In this document: one piece after another, positions 23,297 through 31,971 of the stretch | Numbering within the stretch: position 1 is the first letter of the stretch | How the letters are laid out: each line of letters opens with the position of its first letter | NCBI GenBank assembly: GCA_001701115.1 | Contig: DAAJ01000091.1 | Location: 1 to 36,561, forward strand | From: Bacteroidales bacterium GP2 | GTDB lineage: Bacteria; Bacteroidota; Bacteroidia; Bacteroidales; Muribaculaceae | Length of the DNA: 36,561 nt | Direction: 5' to 3' | The notes under the pieces: model-generated | Databases searched by the model: none | The model's input: the letters and a program-made list of their open reading frames with translations, nothing else | Told to the model about the DNA's origin: nothing | Made by a program: the position numbers and the translations under genes

Positions 23297-24889
23297 ATGA
23301 AAATAACCTCACTCTTTCTCGCTTTAGTAATTGCCACCGCATTTGCTACCAATGCGCAGACAGCCGCAGAATCGCCTATGACCCGCGCGGTTATAAAAGT
23401 TTACGACAAAATGATTGAGGAAAATCCCTCGGACTACGAAACATACTTTGCACGCGCAACCGAGTATTACAACCAGGATGACTACATCAAGGCTCTGGAC
23501 GATGTAAACCATGCGCTTAGGTATGCTCCCGAAAGCGCCAGGGAAGTACGTTTCGGGGCATACAGGCTCCGTGCCTCAATCAATGAAATGCGCCATAAGT
23601 ACATTGATGCGCTGAATGACATAAACTCGGCTCTGGCAATTAACCCTGAATCATACGCGTGCATACAGCAGCGCGCAAATATCGAGTTCAGCCTCGGGCA
23701 GTATACCGAAGCAAAAGCCGATTACACCAAGCTGCTCCGTGCCTTCCCCCACAACCAGGAAGCAATGTTCGGGCTGTCAAGGGTTGCCGTGAAAGAGAAC
23801 AATATCGGCACCGCTAACGACTATGCTGACAGGGCTGTGGACCTTTTCCCCTCAACCGCTGATTCATATATCCGCCGTGCCGGAATACGCACCATGATGG
23901 GAAATGCCGAAGGTGCGGTTGATGACTATATCATTGCCCTGACCACCGATGACAGCTCAAACGGCAAAGCTCTTGCTGCGCTCGTTGAACTCGCCAACAC
24001 CAACTATCCTGCCGTCATGAACGGTCTGTCAAGGGCTATACGCCAGGCTCCACGCGCAGGCATGTTCTATTATATCCGGGCTGCAATTGCCGAGTCACAC
24101 AACAATTTCACCTCTGCAATTTCCGACTACGACAAGATTCTAAACGACAAGCTCTATTCATACGCTGGTCTTAACTCATCACTCGCAAAATGCTTCTATG
24201 CGCTTGGTCAATACGACACTGCACTTGCTAATGCCGACTACGCTATCAGCGCTACTCCGGACAATGCGCCATATTATGCGCTGAAAGCTGACATCCTCAA
24301 TGCACTCGGTGAAAACGCTGAAGCGCTCGCAAACGCCACAAGGGCGCTAAACAAAGAACCCGGTTTTGTTCCTGCTCTAAATGCAAAAGCTGATGCGCAG
24401 ATTGCACTCGGAGATGCATCCGGGGCATCTGTCACACTTGCCGAAGCGCTGCTTACCGAGCCCGCGAATCCCGAATTGCTAATGAAACGCGCTTGGCTTT
24501 GCGAAACTAAACTCAACCAGCCCGAGCTTGCTAAAAATCTATATGAAAGGGTAGCTGAGCTCCAGAGTGACCCTTCAGACGTAAAATCTCTCAAAGGATT
24601 CGCGCTTAATAAACTTGGCAGGACTGATGAAGCAGATTCATGGTTCACCTCGCTCCTCATCAACGAGCCAGACAATGACGGTACAATAAACTACTATGCC
24701 GCTTGTTACTATGGCGAAAAAGGTAGCATGGAGAAAGCTGCTGACTGCATGGAAAAAGCCCTTGAGAAAGGATATGCCAACTACCATAACTGGACAAAAG
24801 CGACTGGTCCTGTGTCTGTAGCACCACTCAGAGGCACACCCCGTTTTGACGGTTACATGTCCCGCTTCTCGTCTATATTTAACCGCTGA
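23297..24889 (+). CDS. Exported tetratricopeptide-repeat protein
   Basis: A 530-residue protein with a signal peptide (1-21, ending ATNAQ) followed by about ten to twelve TPR units covering almost the whole mature chain. Clear units begin near AESPMTRAVIKVYDKM, NPSDYETYFARATEYYNQ, SYACIQQRANIEFSLGQ, NAPYYALKADILNALGE and GTINYYAACYYGEKGS. It probably serves as a periplasmic scaffold for protein-protein contacts; no partner can be named. It follows kdsA after 28 bases. Its last 37 bases overlap the 3' end of the convergent GNAT gene. Confidence 0.88.
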   Translation: MKITSLFLALVIATAFATNAQTAAESPMTRAVIKVYDKMIEENPSDYETYFARATEYYNQDDYIKALDDVNHALRYAPESAREVRFGAYRLRASINEMRHKYIDALNDINSALAINPESYACIQQRANIEFSLGQYTEAKADYTKLLRAFPHNQEAMFGLSRVAVKENNIGTANDYADRAVDLFPSTADSYIRRAGIRTMMGNAEGAVDDYIIALTTDDSSNGKALAALVELANTNYPAVMNGLSRAIRQAPRAGMFYYIRAAIAESHNNFTSAISDYDKILNDKLYSYAGLNSSLAKCFYALGQYDTALANADYAISATPDNAPYYALKADILNALGENAEALANATRALNKEPGFVPALNAKADAQIALGDASGASVTLAEALLTEPANPELLMKRAWLCETKLNQPELAKNLYERVAELQSDPSDVKSLKGFALNKLGRTDEADSWFTSLLINEPDNDGTINYYAACYYGEKGSMEKAADCMEKALEKGYANYHNWTKATGPVSVAPLRGTPRFDGYMSRFSSIFNR

Positions 24890-25398
24890 TACAGGTAAGC
24901 GTCATCATAGCTCCTGCCGTTGCGTACCCATGAGCGCATCCTGCCGCTGATTTTGTAGCCGGCACGCTCAAACATCCGGCGGCATGGAGTATTGCTTTCC
25001 GGAACAACAGCCCAAAGCTGGTGCAGACCCAGGCGCATGAAACCGTAGCGTTCAAGAAGCCTTATTGCTCTTTCGCCGAAGCCGCGCCCCCTGCACTCAT
25101 CACTCACAAGGATACCCACTCCGGCACGGTTGTTAATCGGATCGAAATCATAAATATCGGCAGTGCCAACAGCACTGCCGGTTTTGTTTTCTACAATTAC
25201 AAGGCGTAACTGACGCGCGCTGAACACATCTGCATCATAATTGCATATATACTCTTCCAGCTGTTTGCGGGAAAAAGGCGCTGTTGCGCAACCCACATTC
25301 CACAGCCTTGTATCATTTTCCCAAAGGTACAGTTTGTCCACATCCTCAGGTTCAAGCGCGCGCAGGCTTACAATACCGTCACTCAGCAATGCTTCCAT
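24853..25398 (-). CDS. GNAT N-acetyltransferase (RimJ/SpeG-like)
   Basis: A 181-residue GNAT-fold acetyltransferase. The first strands carry VSLRALEPEDVDKLYLWENDTRLW (split across 10-33), as in RimJ/RimL and SpeG relatives. The acetyl-CoA loop is CRGRGFG (102-108), followed by the usual helix AIRLLERYGF and the NTPCRRMFERAGY motif. The acceptor may be a protein N-terminus, a polyamine or another amine; sequence alone does not decide. It lies 5 bases after recR, so the two are co-transcribed. Its C-terminal codons overlap the TPR gene on the other strand. Confidence 0.87.
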   Translation of the reverse strand: MEALLSDGIVSLRALEPEDVDKLYLWENDTRLWNVGCATAPFSRKQLEEYICNYDADVFSARQLRLVIVENKTGSAVGTADIYDFDPINNRAGVGILVSDECRGRGFGERAIRLLERYGFMRLGLHQLWAVVPESNTPCRRMFERAGYKISGRMRSWVRNGRSYDDAYLYQRLNIDEKRDM

Positions 25399-25403
25399 TT
25401 TGG

Positions 25404-26030
25404 TTAAGAATTAAAGGAGTCGCTGAACAATGTGCGCTGCAAAAGAGACCTGCCCAAAGTCAGCTCGTCAGTGTACTCTATTTCATTGCCTACAGCCATC
25501 CCGCGGGCAAGTTGCGTTATCTTTAGGTTGGGAATGTGCCCCAACTTCCGGTAAATATAAAAATTGGTCGTATCACCCTCCATGGTTGCGGCAAGGGCGA
25601 GAATAACCTCCTTGACCCCTTCGGTCTTGACACGCTCGACCAGGCTGTCGATTTCAAGCTGATCCGGACCTATGCCGTCCATAGGCGATATAACTCCTCC
25701 GAGCACATGGTACACACCGGTATATTGACCCGTATTCTCTATGCTCATTACATCGCGCACATTCTCCACAACGCACACGCAGCTGTGGTCGCGTGCCGCA
25801 GAGCCGCACACAGGGCATAATTCACTCTCGGATATGTTATGGCACACCCGGCAATACTGGATATTTTTTCTGAGGTTTATAATCGATTCACCGAGGGCAA
25901 CCCCTTCGCTCTCGTCGCGGCGCAATATATGGAGGGCGAGCCTGAGGGCTGTTTTGCGCCCTACGCCCGGAAGGCGTGAGAGTTCTCTCACTGCGTTTTC
26001 AAGCAGACTTGATGCGTACTCTTGATCCAT
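25404..26030 (-). CDS. recR: Recombination protein RecR
   Basis: A 208-residue DNA-repair protein that, with RecO, loads RecA onto SSB-coated single-stranded DNA at gaps. It has the helix-hairpin-helix LSRLPGVGRKTALRLALHIL (about 17-36), a four-Cys zinc finger (Cys60, Cys63, Cys72, Cys75) and a Toprim domain (VVENVRD, then YTGVYHVLGGVISPMDGIGP). Length is standard. It is preceded by an exact TAnnTTTG box and divergent from panC. Confidence 0.95.
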   Translation of the reverse strand: MDQEYASSLLENAVRELSRLPGVGRKTALRLALHILRRDESEGVALGESIINLRKNIQYCRVCHNISESELCPVCGSAARDHSCVCVVENVRDVMSIENTGQYTGVYHVLGGVISPMDGIGPDQLEIDSLVERVKTEGVKEVILALAATMEGDTTNFYIYRKLGHIPNLKITQLARGMAVGNEIEYTDELTLGRSLLQRTLFSDSFNS

Positions 26031-26047
26031 TTTTCATTTTTGTTATG

Positions 26048-26055
26048 CAAATTTA
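26048..26055 (-). promoter_or_regulatory. Bacteroidota -7 promoter box for recR
   Basis: On the minus strand this reads TAAATTTG, an exact TAnnTTTG match, 18 bases before the recR ATG at 26030. The predicted leader is short, about 14 bases. Confidence 0.55.
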
Positions 26056-26121
26056 CTCCTTTTTTGTCCGTCAGATGCCCCGTTACAACAAAATAACACT
26101 CCTTACCACATCTTTTTTTAT

Positions 26122-26129
26122 TACTTTTG
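26122..26129 (+). promoter_or_regulatory. Bacteroidota -7 promoter box for panC and the downstream run
   Basis: TACTTTTG is an exact TAnnTTTG match, 31 bases before the panC ATG. It is the only clear box I see for the + strand genes from panC onward, which are closely spaced, so it may drive a long transcript. Confidence 0.55.
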
Positions 26130-26160
26130 CAAAGTATTTTTCAAAGACTAAGAAATAGAC

Positions 26161-27000
26161 ATGGAAATAATACGCACAGTGGCTGAACTCGAAGCTAAAA
26201 CCAAGCAGCTTCGCGAAGAAGGACGCTCTATTGGGCTCGTGCCTACTATGGGAGCGCTGCATAACGGTCACATGAGCCTCATGGAGAGGGCGAGAAAAGA
26301 AAACGACATTGTGGTGGCAAGCGTTTTTGTCAATCCCACACAGTTTAATAACCCGGAAGACCTACGCACATACCCCAGAACTGAGAAAGCCGATTGTGAG
26401 CTGCTTGAAAAAGCTGGAGTGGACATAGCGTTTATCCCTACTGTCGAGGAAATTTATCCGGAGCCGGATACACGCGTGTTTGAGCTCGGTCCGGTTGCGG
26501 AAGTCATGGAGGGAGCCATGCGTCCGGGGCACTTCAACGGAGTGGCGCAGATTGTAAGCAAGCTCTTTGCCATGACACATCCAACAAGGGCATATTTCGG
26601 AGAAAAAGACTTCCAGCAGATTGCCGTAATCAGGAAAATGGTGGAACTTGAGGGATTCGACCTTGAAATAGTTCCTTGCCCGATCTGCCGTGAAGATGAC
26701 GGGCTCGCACTCAGCAGCCGCAACGTACGCCTTACACCGCAACAGAGGGCTATCGCTCCCGCTATCGCCAAAACCCTCGCATCAAGCATAGACTGGGCGA
26801 AAAACCACACTGTCGCTCAGACAAAGAGGTTTGTTGTCGACACTGTAAATTCATTCCCCCACATGAATGTGGAATATTACGAGATAGTTGACGGCAAGAC
26901 AATGCAGCCGGTTGAAGAATGGAAACAGACTGATGAACCGGTAGGATGCATCACCGTGTACTGCGGAGATGTGCGACTGATTGACAATATCAGATACTAA
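26161..27000 (+). CDS. panC: Pantoate-beta-alanine ligase (pantothenate synthetase)
   Basis: A 279-residue enzyme joining pantoate and beta-alanine with ATP to make pantothenate, the vitamin B5 precursor of CoA. The nucleotidyltransferase-fold motif PTMGALHNGH is at 28-37, GEKDFQQ at 147-153, and the SSRN loop (185-188) corresponds to the KMSKS-like site. Length is normal. panD, which makes its beta-alanine substrate, starts 12 bases downstream. panB is not in the window. Confidence 0.95.
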   Translation: MEIIRTVAELEAKTKQLREEGRSIGLVPTMGALHNGHMSLMERARKENDIVVASVFVNPTQFNNPEDLRTYPRTEKADCELLEKAGVDIAFIPTVEEIYPEPDTRVFELGPVAEVMEGAMRPGHFNGVAQIVSKLFAMTHPTRAYFGEKDFQQIAVIRKMVELEGFDLEIVPCPICREDDGLALSSRNVRLTPQQRAIAPAIAKTLASSIDWAKNHTVAQTKRFVVDTVNSFPHMNVEYYEIVDGKTMQPVEEWKQTDEPVGCITVYCGDVRLIDNIRY

Positions 27001-27012
27001 TCACACTTTGAA

Positions 27013-27369
27013 ATGTTCATAGAAGTACTCAAATCAAAGATACATCGGGTCACTGTTACAGAATCAAACCTGAATTATATCGGAAGCATAACCATCGACT
27101 CCAAGCTTATGGACGCTGCCGGTATACTCCCCGGAGAGAGAGTATATATCGTTGATAACAACAATGGAGAAAGGTTTGACACCTACGTTATTGCCGGAGA
27201 ACCAGGCAGCGGGGTAATATGCCTCAACGGGGCGGCTGCAAGAAAAGTGCAGGCTGGCGACATTGTCATTATTATGAGCTACGCCACAATGACTCCCGAA
27301 GAAGCGCGTAACTTCAAGCCCTCCGTTATTTTCCCGGATACTGAAACAAACTCCCTCATTAACACATAA
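27013..27369 (+). CDS. panD: Aspartate 1-decarboxylase PanD
   Basis: A 118-residue pro-enzyme that decarboxylates aspartate to beta-alanine. The self-cleavage site is Gly24-Ser25 in NYIGSITID, and Ser25 becomes the pyruvoyl cofactor. YVIAGEPGSGVICLNGAAAR and GDIVIIMSYA are family landmarks. It lies directly between panC and ffh, with 5 bases to ffh. Confidence 0.95.
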   Translation: MFIEVLKSKIHRVTVTESNLNYIGSITIDSKLMDAAGILPGERVYIVDNNNGERFDTYVIAGEPGSGVICLNGAAARKVQAGDIVIIMSYATMTPEEARNFKPSVIFPDTETNSLINT

Positions 27370-27374
27370 AGATT

Positions 27375-28703
27375 ATGTTTGAAAATCTTAGCGAAAGGCT
27401 CGAAAGAAGCTTCAAGCTCCTGAAGGGGCAAGGCAAGATTACTGAAATAAATGTTGCCGAAACACTCAAGGATGTACGCAGGGCGCTCCTTGACGCTGAC
27501 GTAAACTATAAGGTCGCTAAAAACTTCACTGACACAGTGAAGGCTAAAGCACTCGGTCAGAATGTGCTGACAGCCGTCAAACCGAGCGAAATGATGGTCA
27601 AGATTGTCCATGACGAGCTCACCGCGTTGATGGGAGGTGAAACCGAGCAGATTAACCTTAGCGGTAACCCGACGGTTATCCTCATGTCGGGTCTGCAGGG
27701 CTCCGGTAAAACCACATTCTCGGGTAAACTTGCTAAAAAACTGAAAAGCGAGAAAGCAAAACGCCCGTTGCTCGTTGCTTGTGACGTATACCGTCCTGCC
27801 GCTATCGACCAGCTGAAAGTACTTGCCCAGCAGATTGACGTGCCGGTTTACACAGAAGAAGGGAACAAGAACCCCGTACAGATTGCCGAAAACGCTATCA
27901 AATTCGCTAAGTCAAACCATAATGACCTCGTTATCATAGACACCGCAGGACGTCTTGCTGTTGATGAGCAGATGATGGAAGAGATTGCCGCTATCAAGAA
28001 AGCGGTGAAACCTCAGGAAATCCTGTTCGTTGTAGATGCTATGACCGGTCAGGACGCGGTAAACACGGCAAAAGAGTTTAATGACCGTCTTGACTTTGAC
28101 GGAGTGATTCTTACCAAGCTGGATGGTGACACCAGAGGTGGTGCCGCGCTATCAATACGCACTGTTGTCACAAAGCCTATCAAATTCGTCGGCACCGGTG
28201 AGAAGCTTGATGCGCTCGACCAGTTCCACCCTGCCCGTATGGCGGACCGAATCCTCGGCATGGGTGACATTGTCACTCTCGTTGAGAAAGCGCAGCAGGC
28301 TATTGACGAAAAAGAGGCTGCGGAACTCCAGAGGAAGATTGCCAAGAACCAGTTCAATTTCGATGACTTCCTAAACCAGATTCAGCAGATCAAAAAGATG
28401 GGCAATCTCAAGGATCTTGCTGCAATGATTCCTGGAGTAGGAAAGGCTATCAAGGACATTGATATTGACGACAACGCTTTCAAAGGCATAGAAGCTATCA
28501 TACGCTCCATGACCAAAGCGGAGAGGGCTCGTCCTGAAATAATAAACACAAGCCGCCGCCAGAGAATTGCCAAAGGGTCTGGCACTACCATTCAGGAAGT
28601 GAACCGGCTTTTGAAGCAGTTTGAAGAAACAAGAAAAATGATGAAAGCCGCAACATCCATGAAAAATCCCATGAAGATGATGCGTGCTATGCGCAGAAGA
28701 TAA
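27375..28703 (+). CDS. ffh: Signal recognition particle GTPase Ffh
   Basis: A 442-residue protein that binds signal sequences of nascent inner-membrane proteins and delivers ribosomes to FtsY. It has an N-domain helical bundle (1-95), a G-domain with P-loop GLQGSGKTT (106-114), DVYRP (137-141), DTAGR (189-193) and TKLDGDTRGG (247-256), and a Met-rich M-domain whose tail ends in a basic, Met-dense stretch that binds 4.5S RNA and signal peptides. The 4.5S RNA gene is not seen here. The ffh-folD neighbourhood that follows is tight (30 bases). Confidence 0.96.
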   Translation: MFENLSERLERSFKLLKGQGKITEINVAETLKDVRRALLDADVNYKVAKNFTDTVKAKALGQNVLTAVKPSEMMVKIVHDELTALMGGETEQINLSGNPTVILMSGLQGSGKTTFSGKLAKKLKSEKAKRPLLVACDVYRPAAIDQLKVLAQQIDVPVYTEEGNKNPVQIAENAIKFAKSNHNDLVIIDTAGRLAVDEQMMEEIAAIKKAVKPQEILFVVDAMTGQDAVNTAKEFNDRLDFDGVILTKLDGDTRGGAALSIRTVVTKPIKFVGTGEKLDALDQFHPARMADRILGMGDIVTLVEKAQQAIDEKEAAELQRKIAKNQFNFDDFLNQIQQIKKMGNLKDLAAMIPGVGKAIKDIDIDDNAFKGIEAIIRSMTKAERARPEIINTSRRQRIAKGSGTTIQEVNRLLKQFEETRKMMKAATSMKNPMKMMRAMRRR

Positions 28704-28733
28704 CCTTACCAAGCCACATCCCACATTAATTAT

Positions 28734-29615
28734 ATGATTATAGACGGAAAACAAGTCGCATCAGACATAAAGCGCGAGATTTCAGAAACAGTCACTGAAA
28801 TGCTTGCGGCAGGAGCTAAACGCCCGCATCTTGCAGCAATACTCGTTGGTCACGACGGTGGAAGCGAAACCTATGTGGCACACAAAGTAAAAGCTTGCGA
28901 GGAATGTGGATTCAAGTCCACCCTTATCCGATTTGAAGACGATGTTACCGAAGAAAAACTTCTGGAAACAATCGATGAACTCAACAAGGACAACGATGTG
29001 GATGGATTCATTGTGCAGCTTCCTCTCCCGAAGCACATTTCTGAGCAGCGCGTCATTGAAGCGATTGACTACCGCAAGGATGTGGATGGGTTCCACCCGG
29101 TAAATGTTGGACGTATGTCCATCGGTCTCCCCTGCTTCGTAAGCGCAACACCCGCAGGCATCCTCATGCTGCTTGAACGCTACAATATCCCAACAAAAGG
29201 CGCGGAGTGCGTTGTGCTCGGTCGTAGCAACATAGTTGGCAAGCCGGTTGCGAACCTCATGATGCAGAAGCATATTCCCGGTGATGCAACAGTTACCGTT
29301 TGCCATAGTGCAACAAGAAACATAAAGGATATATGCCGCAATGCCGATATTATCATCGCGGCTCTCGGTTCCCCCGGATTCGTCACGGCAGACATAGTTA
29401 AAGACGGCGCGGTGATTATTGATGTTGGCACAACCAGAGTGCCAGATGCTACACGCAAAAGCGGTTTCCGACTCAGGGGAGATGTGGACTACGACAATGT
29501 GGCGCCAAAATGCTCATGGATCACACCGGTGCCGGGAGGAGTAGGACCGATGACTATCGTGTCGCTTATGAAAAATACCCTCCTCGCAGCACGTCACGAA
29601 ATTTACCCCGCCTGA
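28734..29615 (+). CDS. folD: Methylenetetrahydrofolate dehydrogenase/cyclohydrolase FolD
   Basis: A 293-residue bifunctional enzyme that interconverts 5,10-methylene-THF, 5,10-methenyl-THF and 10-formyl-THF with NADP+. The catalytic YVAHK motif is at 47-51, with Lys51 the general catalyst. Substrate-site VDGFIVQLPLP, the nucleotide-fold VVLGRSNIVGKP and the closing PVPGGVGPMT are all present. Length is normal. The next gene starts 10 bases downstream. Confidence 0.95.
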   Translation: MIIDGKQVASDIKREISETVTEMLAAGAKRPHLAAILVGHDGGSETYVAHKVKACEECGFKSTLIRFEDDVTEEKLLETIDELNKDNDVDGFIVQLPLPKHISEQRVIEAIDYRKDVDGFHPVNVGRMSIGLPCFVSATPAGILMLLERYNIPTKGAECVVLGRSNIVGKPVANLMMQKHIPGDATVTVCHSATRNIKDICRNADIIIAALGSPGFVTADIVKDGAVIIDVGTTRVPDATRKSGFRLRGDVDYDNVAPKCSWITPVPGGVGPMTIVSLMKNTLLAARHEIYPA

Positions 29616-29625
29616 TTTTTGCTGG

Positions 29626-30471
29626 ATGGATAGCGGGGAACTGAAGATAGATGTTGAGGCGGTCATAAAAGACCGCCTGCCCCGTTACAGCAAATTCATT
29701 CCACGCCCGCTTGTCAGATGGCTTGAAAAAACAATCTGCCAGGAGCGGATGAACGATATGCTTAAGTATGCGGCAGGGAAAAGGGGTGCGGAATTTTGTG
29801 ATGCCGTGCTGGAAAAACTCCGCATTAATTACACCGTGCATGGACAGGAGAACCTGCCTGAGGACAGGCGCGTGGCAATCGTGTGCAATCATCCACTCGG
29901 AGGACTGGACGGAATAGCCATGATACATTTCATCGCGTCTGTCTACGGAGAACCCATCCATTTTCCTGTAAATGACTTGCTCATGGCAGTCAAGCCGCTT
30001 GACGGCATCTTCCTGCCTGTCAACAAGCATGGCGCACAGTCCCGTTCGGCAGGAGTTGCTATTGACGAAGCGTTTCGTGGACCCGATCCGATTATAATTT
30101 TCCCCGCAGGGCTTGTATCACGCAAACTCAAAGAAGGCGTTGCCGACCTGAAATGGCATAAAATGTTTGTAAACAAATGCATTTCAAGCAAGCGCAACAT
30201 AATTCCCGTGTATTTTAGCGGACACAACTCAAACTTTTTTTATAATTTTGCCAAAATGCGCGAGCGAGCGGGTATTAAATTCAACATTGAGATGGTCTAT
30301 CTGCCCCGGGAAGTTTTCAGGTGCGAAGGAGCGTCATTCGACATTTTCATCGGGGAGCAGATTGATTACACCTCTCTCAAAGGTGGAACTGAGGCTACTG
30401 TACAGGCGCAGGATATTAGAAGCATTGTTTACAGTCTGCCTGAACGTTATGCCGCTGAACCTCGAACATAA
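29626..30471 (+). CDS. glsA: Glycine-lipid O-acyltransferase (GlsA/OlsA-like)
   Basis: A 281-residue membrane-associated acyltransferase of the PlsC/hemolysin-like group. The active-site block is CNHPLGGLDG, with His89 and Asp95 five residues apart rather than the classical four (HX4D). A later FPAGLVSRK matches the usual second acyltransferase motif. In Bacteroides thetaiotaomicron, GlsB N-acylates glycine with a 3-hydroxy fatty acid and GlsA then adds a second acyl chain, giving glycine lipids. The next gene here is the matching GNAT-type partner, 6 bases downstream. The name rests on that pairing and family resemblance; an ornithine-lipid or lysophospholipid role is not excluded. Confidence 0.72.
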   Translation: MDSGELKIDVEAVIKDRLPRYSKFIPRPLVRWLEKTICQERMNDMLKYAAGKRGAEFCDAVLEKLRINYTVHGQENLPEDRRVAIVCNHPLGGLDGIAMIHFIASVYGEPIHFPVNDLLMAVKPLDGIFLPVNKHGAQSRSAGVAIDEAFRGPDPIIIFPAGLVSRKLKEGVADLKWHKMFVNKCISSKRNIIPVYFSGHNSNFFYNFAKMRERAGIKFNIEMVYLPREVFRCEGASFDIFIGEQIDYTSLKGGTEATVQAQDIRSIVYSLPERYAAEPRT

Positions 30472-30477
30472 CATAGT

Positions 30478-31410
30478 ATGGAAGAGAAAATAATTGACCC
30501 GGTTTCTACAGAGCTTATAATTGCCGAGCTTACGCCCGACAGGCTGCTGCGCGAAACAAACAAGGGTAACAACCTTATATATGTGGTGGATGCCCACACT
30601 GCTCCCAATACCATGAGGGAGATTGGACGGCTTAGGGAAATATCATTCCGGACAGCAGGGGGCGGCACCGGAAAAGGGTGTGACATTGATGAATACGACA
30701 CCATGACCCCTCCCTGCCGACAGATTATTGTATGGGATCCCGATTCAAACCAGATTCTTGGAGGCTACCGCTACATTACCGGAGAAAACATTAGGAAAAA
30801 ACCGGACGGCACACCCCGCATCGCTACTTCCCACATGTTTGAGTTCTCACAGGACTTCATTGACAATTACCTGCCATACACCATAGAACTCGGTCGCTCG
30901 TTTGTTAGACCCGAATACCAGTCCTCAAAAGCTGGGGCTAAAGCGATTTATGCCCTTGACAATCTTTGGGACGGGCTCGGAGCGCTTACAGTGGTGCATC
31001 CCGAAATCAAATACTTGTTCGGCAAAGTTACAATGTATCCCGGTTACTCACGCGAGTGCCGCGACATGATATTGTACTTCCTCAACCGCCATTTCCCAGA
31101 TCCTGACGGATTGGTACGACCTATAACCCCGCTACCCACTGACATTGATGTGGAAGCTATGGAAAAGCTGTTTACCGGCACCACATTTGCAGAAGATTAC
31201 AAAATCCTCAACAAGGCGATTAGAAACCATGGCGTGAACATCCCGCCGCTTGTAAATGCGTACATGAGCCTCAGCCCGACAATGAGAATGTTTGGCACAG
31301 CAATAAACGATGAGTTCGGTGATGTTGAGGAATCCGGCATTTTCTTTGCCATTGATGAGATTTTTGAAGAAAAAAAGCGCCGCCATATCGGCACATATCA
31401 CCACGATTAA
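30478..31410 (+). CDS. glsB: Glycine N-acyltransferase (GlsB/OlsB-like GNAT)
   Basis: A 310-residue GNAT-fold N-acyltransferase of the OlsB/hemolysin type. Recognisable blocks: REIGRLREISFRTAGGGTG near 47-65, an IVWDPDSNQILGGYRY strand pair, and LGRSFVRPEYQ (about 138-148), the family signature close to the acyl-carrier binding site. It should transfer a 3-hydroxyacyl chain from ACP to the amino group of glycine (or ornithine) as the first step of aminolipid synthesis. The O-acyltransferase partner lies just upstream. The glycine assignment is by analogy with Bacteroides and is not provable from sequence. Confidence 0.74.
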   Translation: MEEKIIDPVSTELIIAELTPDRLLRETNKGNNLIYVVDAHTAPNTMREIGRLREISFRTAGGGTGKGCDIDEYDTMTPPCRQIIVWDPDSNQILGGYRYITGENIRKKPDGTPRIATSHMFEFSQDFIDNYLPYTIELGRSFVRPEYQSSKAGAKAIYALDNLWDGLGALTVVHPEIKYLFGKVTMYPGYSRECRDMILYFLNRHFPDPDGLVRPITPLPTDIDVEAMEKLFTGTTFAEDYKILNKAIRNHGVNIPPLVNAYMSLSPTMRMFGTAINDEFGDVEESGIFFAIDEIFEEKKRRHIGTYHHD

Positions 31411-31419
31411 ATTATTCCG

Positions 31420-31959
31420 ATGACTGCACCGGGCACTTCACCATACCGCAGAGGGGCTGATGACGGATTCATATTCGGCATGGTACTGTGCACCATGTTT
31501 TTTGCCGGAGTATTCTCAACCGCCGTCCCCCTGCTTTCATTGGTGTGCATGCTACTATTCATCTCGGTGCCGTTTATCATTTACTATTTCCTGCGCAGGA
31601 CATATATCGCAGACCTTTACACTACCCAGCTCTCCTCGCTGTGGATGCAAGGCATAATGACATTCTTGTGCGGATGCCTTATTGCAGGACTTGCCGCAAC
31701 TGTGTACCTCAAGTGGATTAACCCGTCCTTTATTCCCGAGCGCATACAGGAAGCGATTGAATTTTACCGGGATTCTGACTGGAAATCCGGCAATGAGATG
31801 GCTCAGATGCTCCAGCAGATGGTAAATGCGCACATTGTGCCCACTCCGGTGCAAATAGTCATTGAAATGATATGGCTTGGAGTGTTCTCCGGCTCGCTGC
31901 TTTCATTGCTCATGGCTGTGCTTGCAAGGGCGCGTGGAGAAAAAAGAACAAAAAAATAA
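31420..31959 (+). CDS. DUF4199 family inner-membrane protein
   Basis: A 179-residue protein with four predicted membrane helices (about 18-36, 40-58, 72-92, 147-165), matching DUF4199, a Bacteroidota family of unknown function. Between helices 3 and 4 there is a soluble segment (about 95-140) containing QMLQQMVNAH. It starts 9 bases after the glsB-like gene and is followed 12 bases later by a GT2 glycosyltransferase with C-terminal helices. A link to lipid-linked sugar handling is inferred only from that position. Confidence 0.75.
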   Translation: MTAPGTSPYRRGADDGFIFGMVLCTMFFAGVFSTAVPLLSLVCMLLFISVPFIIYYFLRRTYIADLYTTQLSSLWMQGIMTFLCGCLIAGLAATVYLKWINPSFIPERIQEAIEFYRDSDWKSGNEMAQMLQQMVNAHIVPTPVQIVIEMIWLGVFSGSLLSLLMAVLARARGEKRTKK

Positions 31960-31971
31960 AAAAACAGACAA

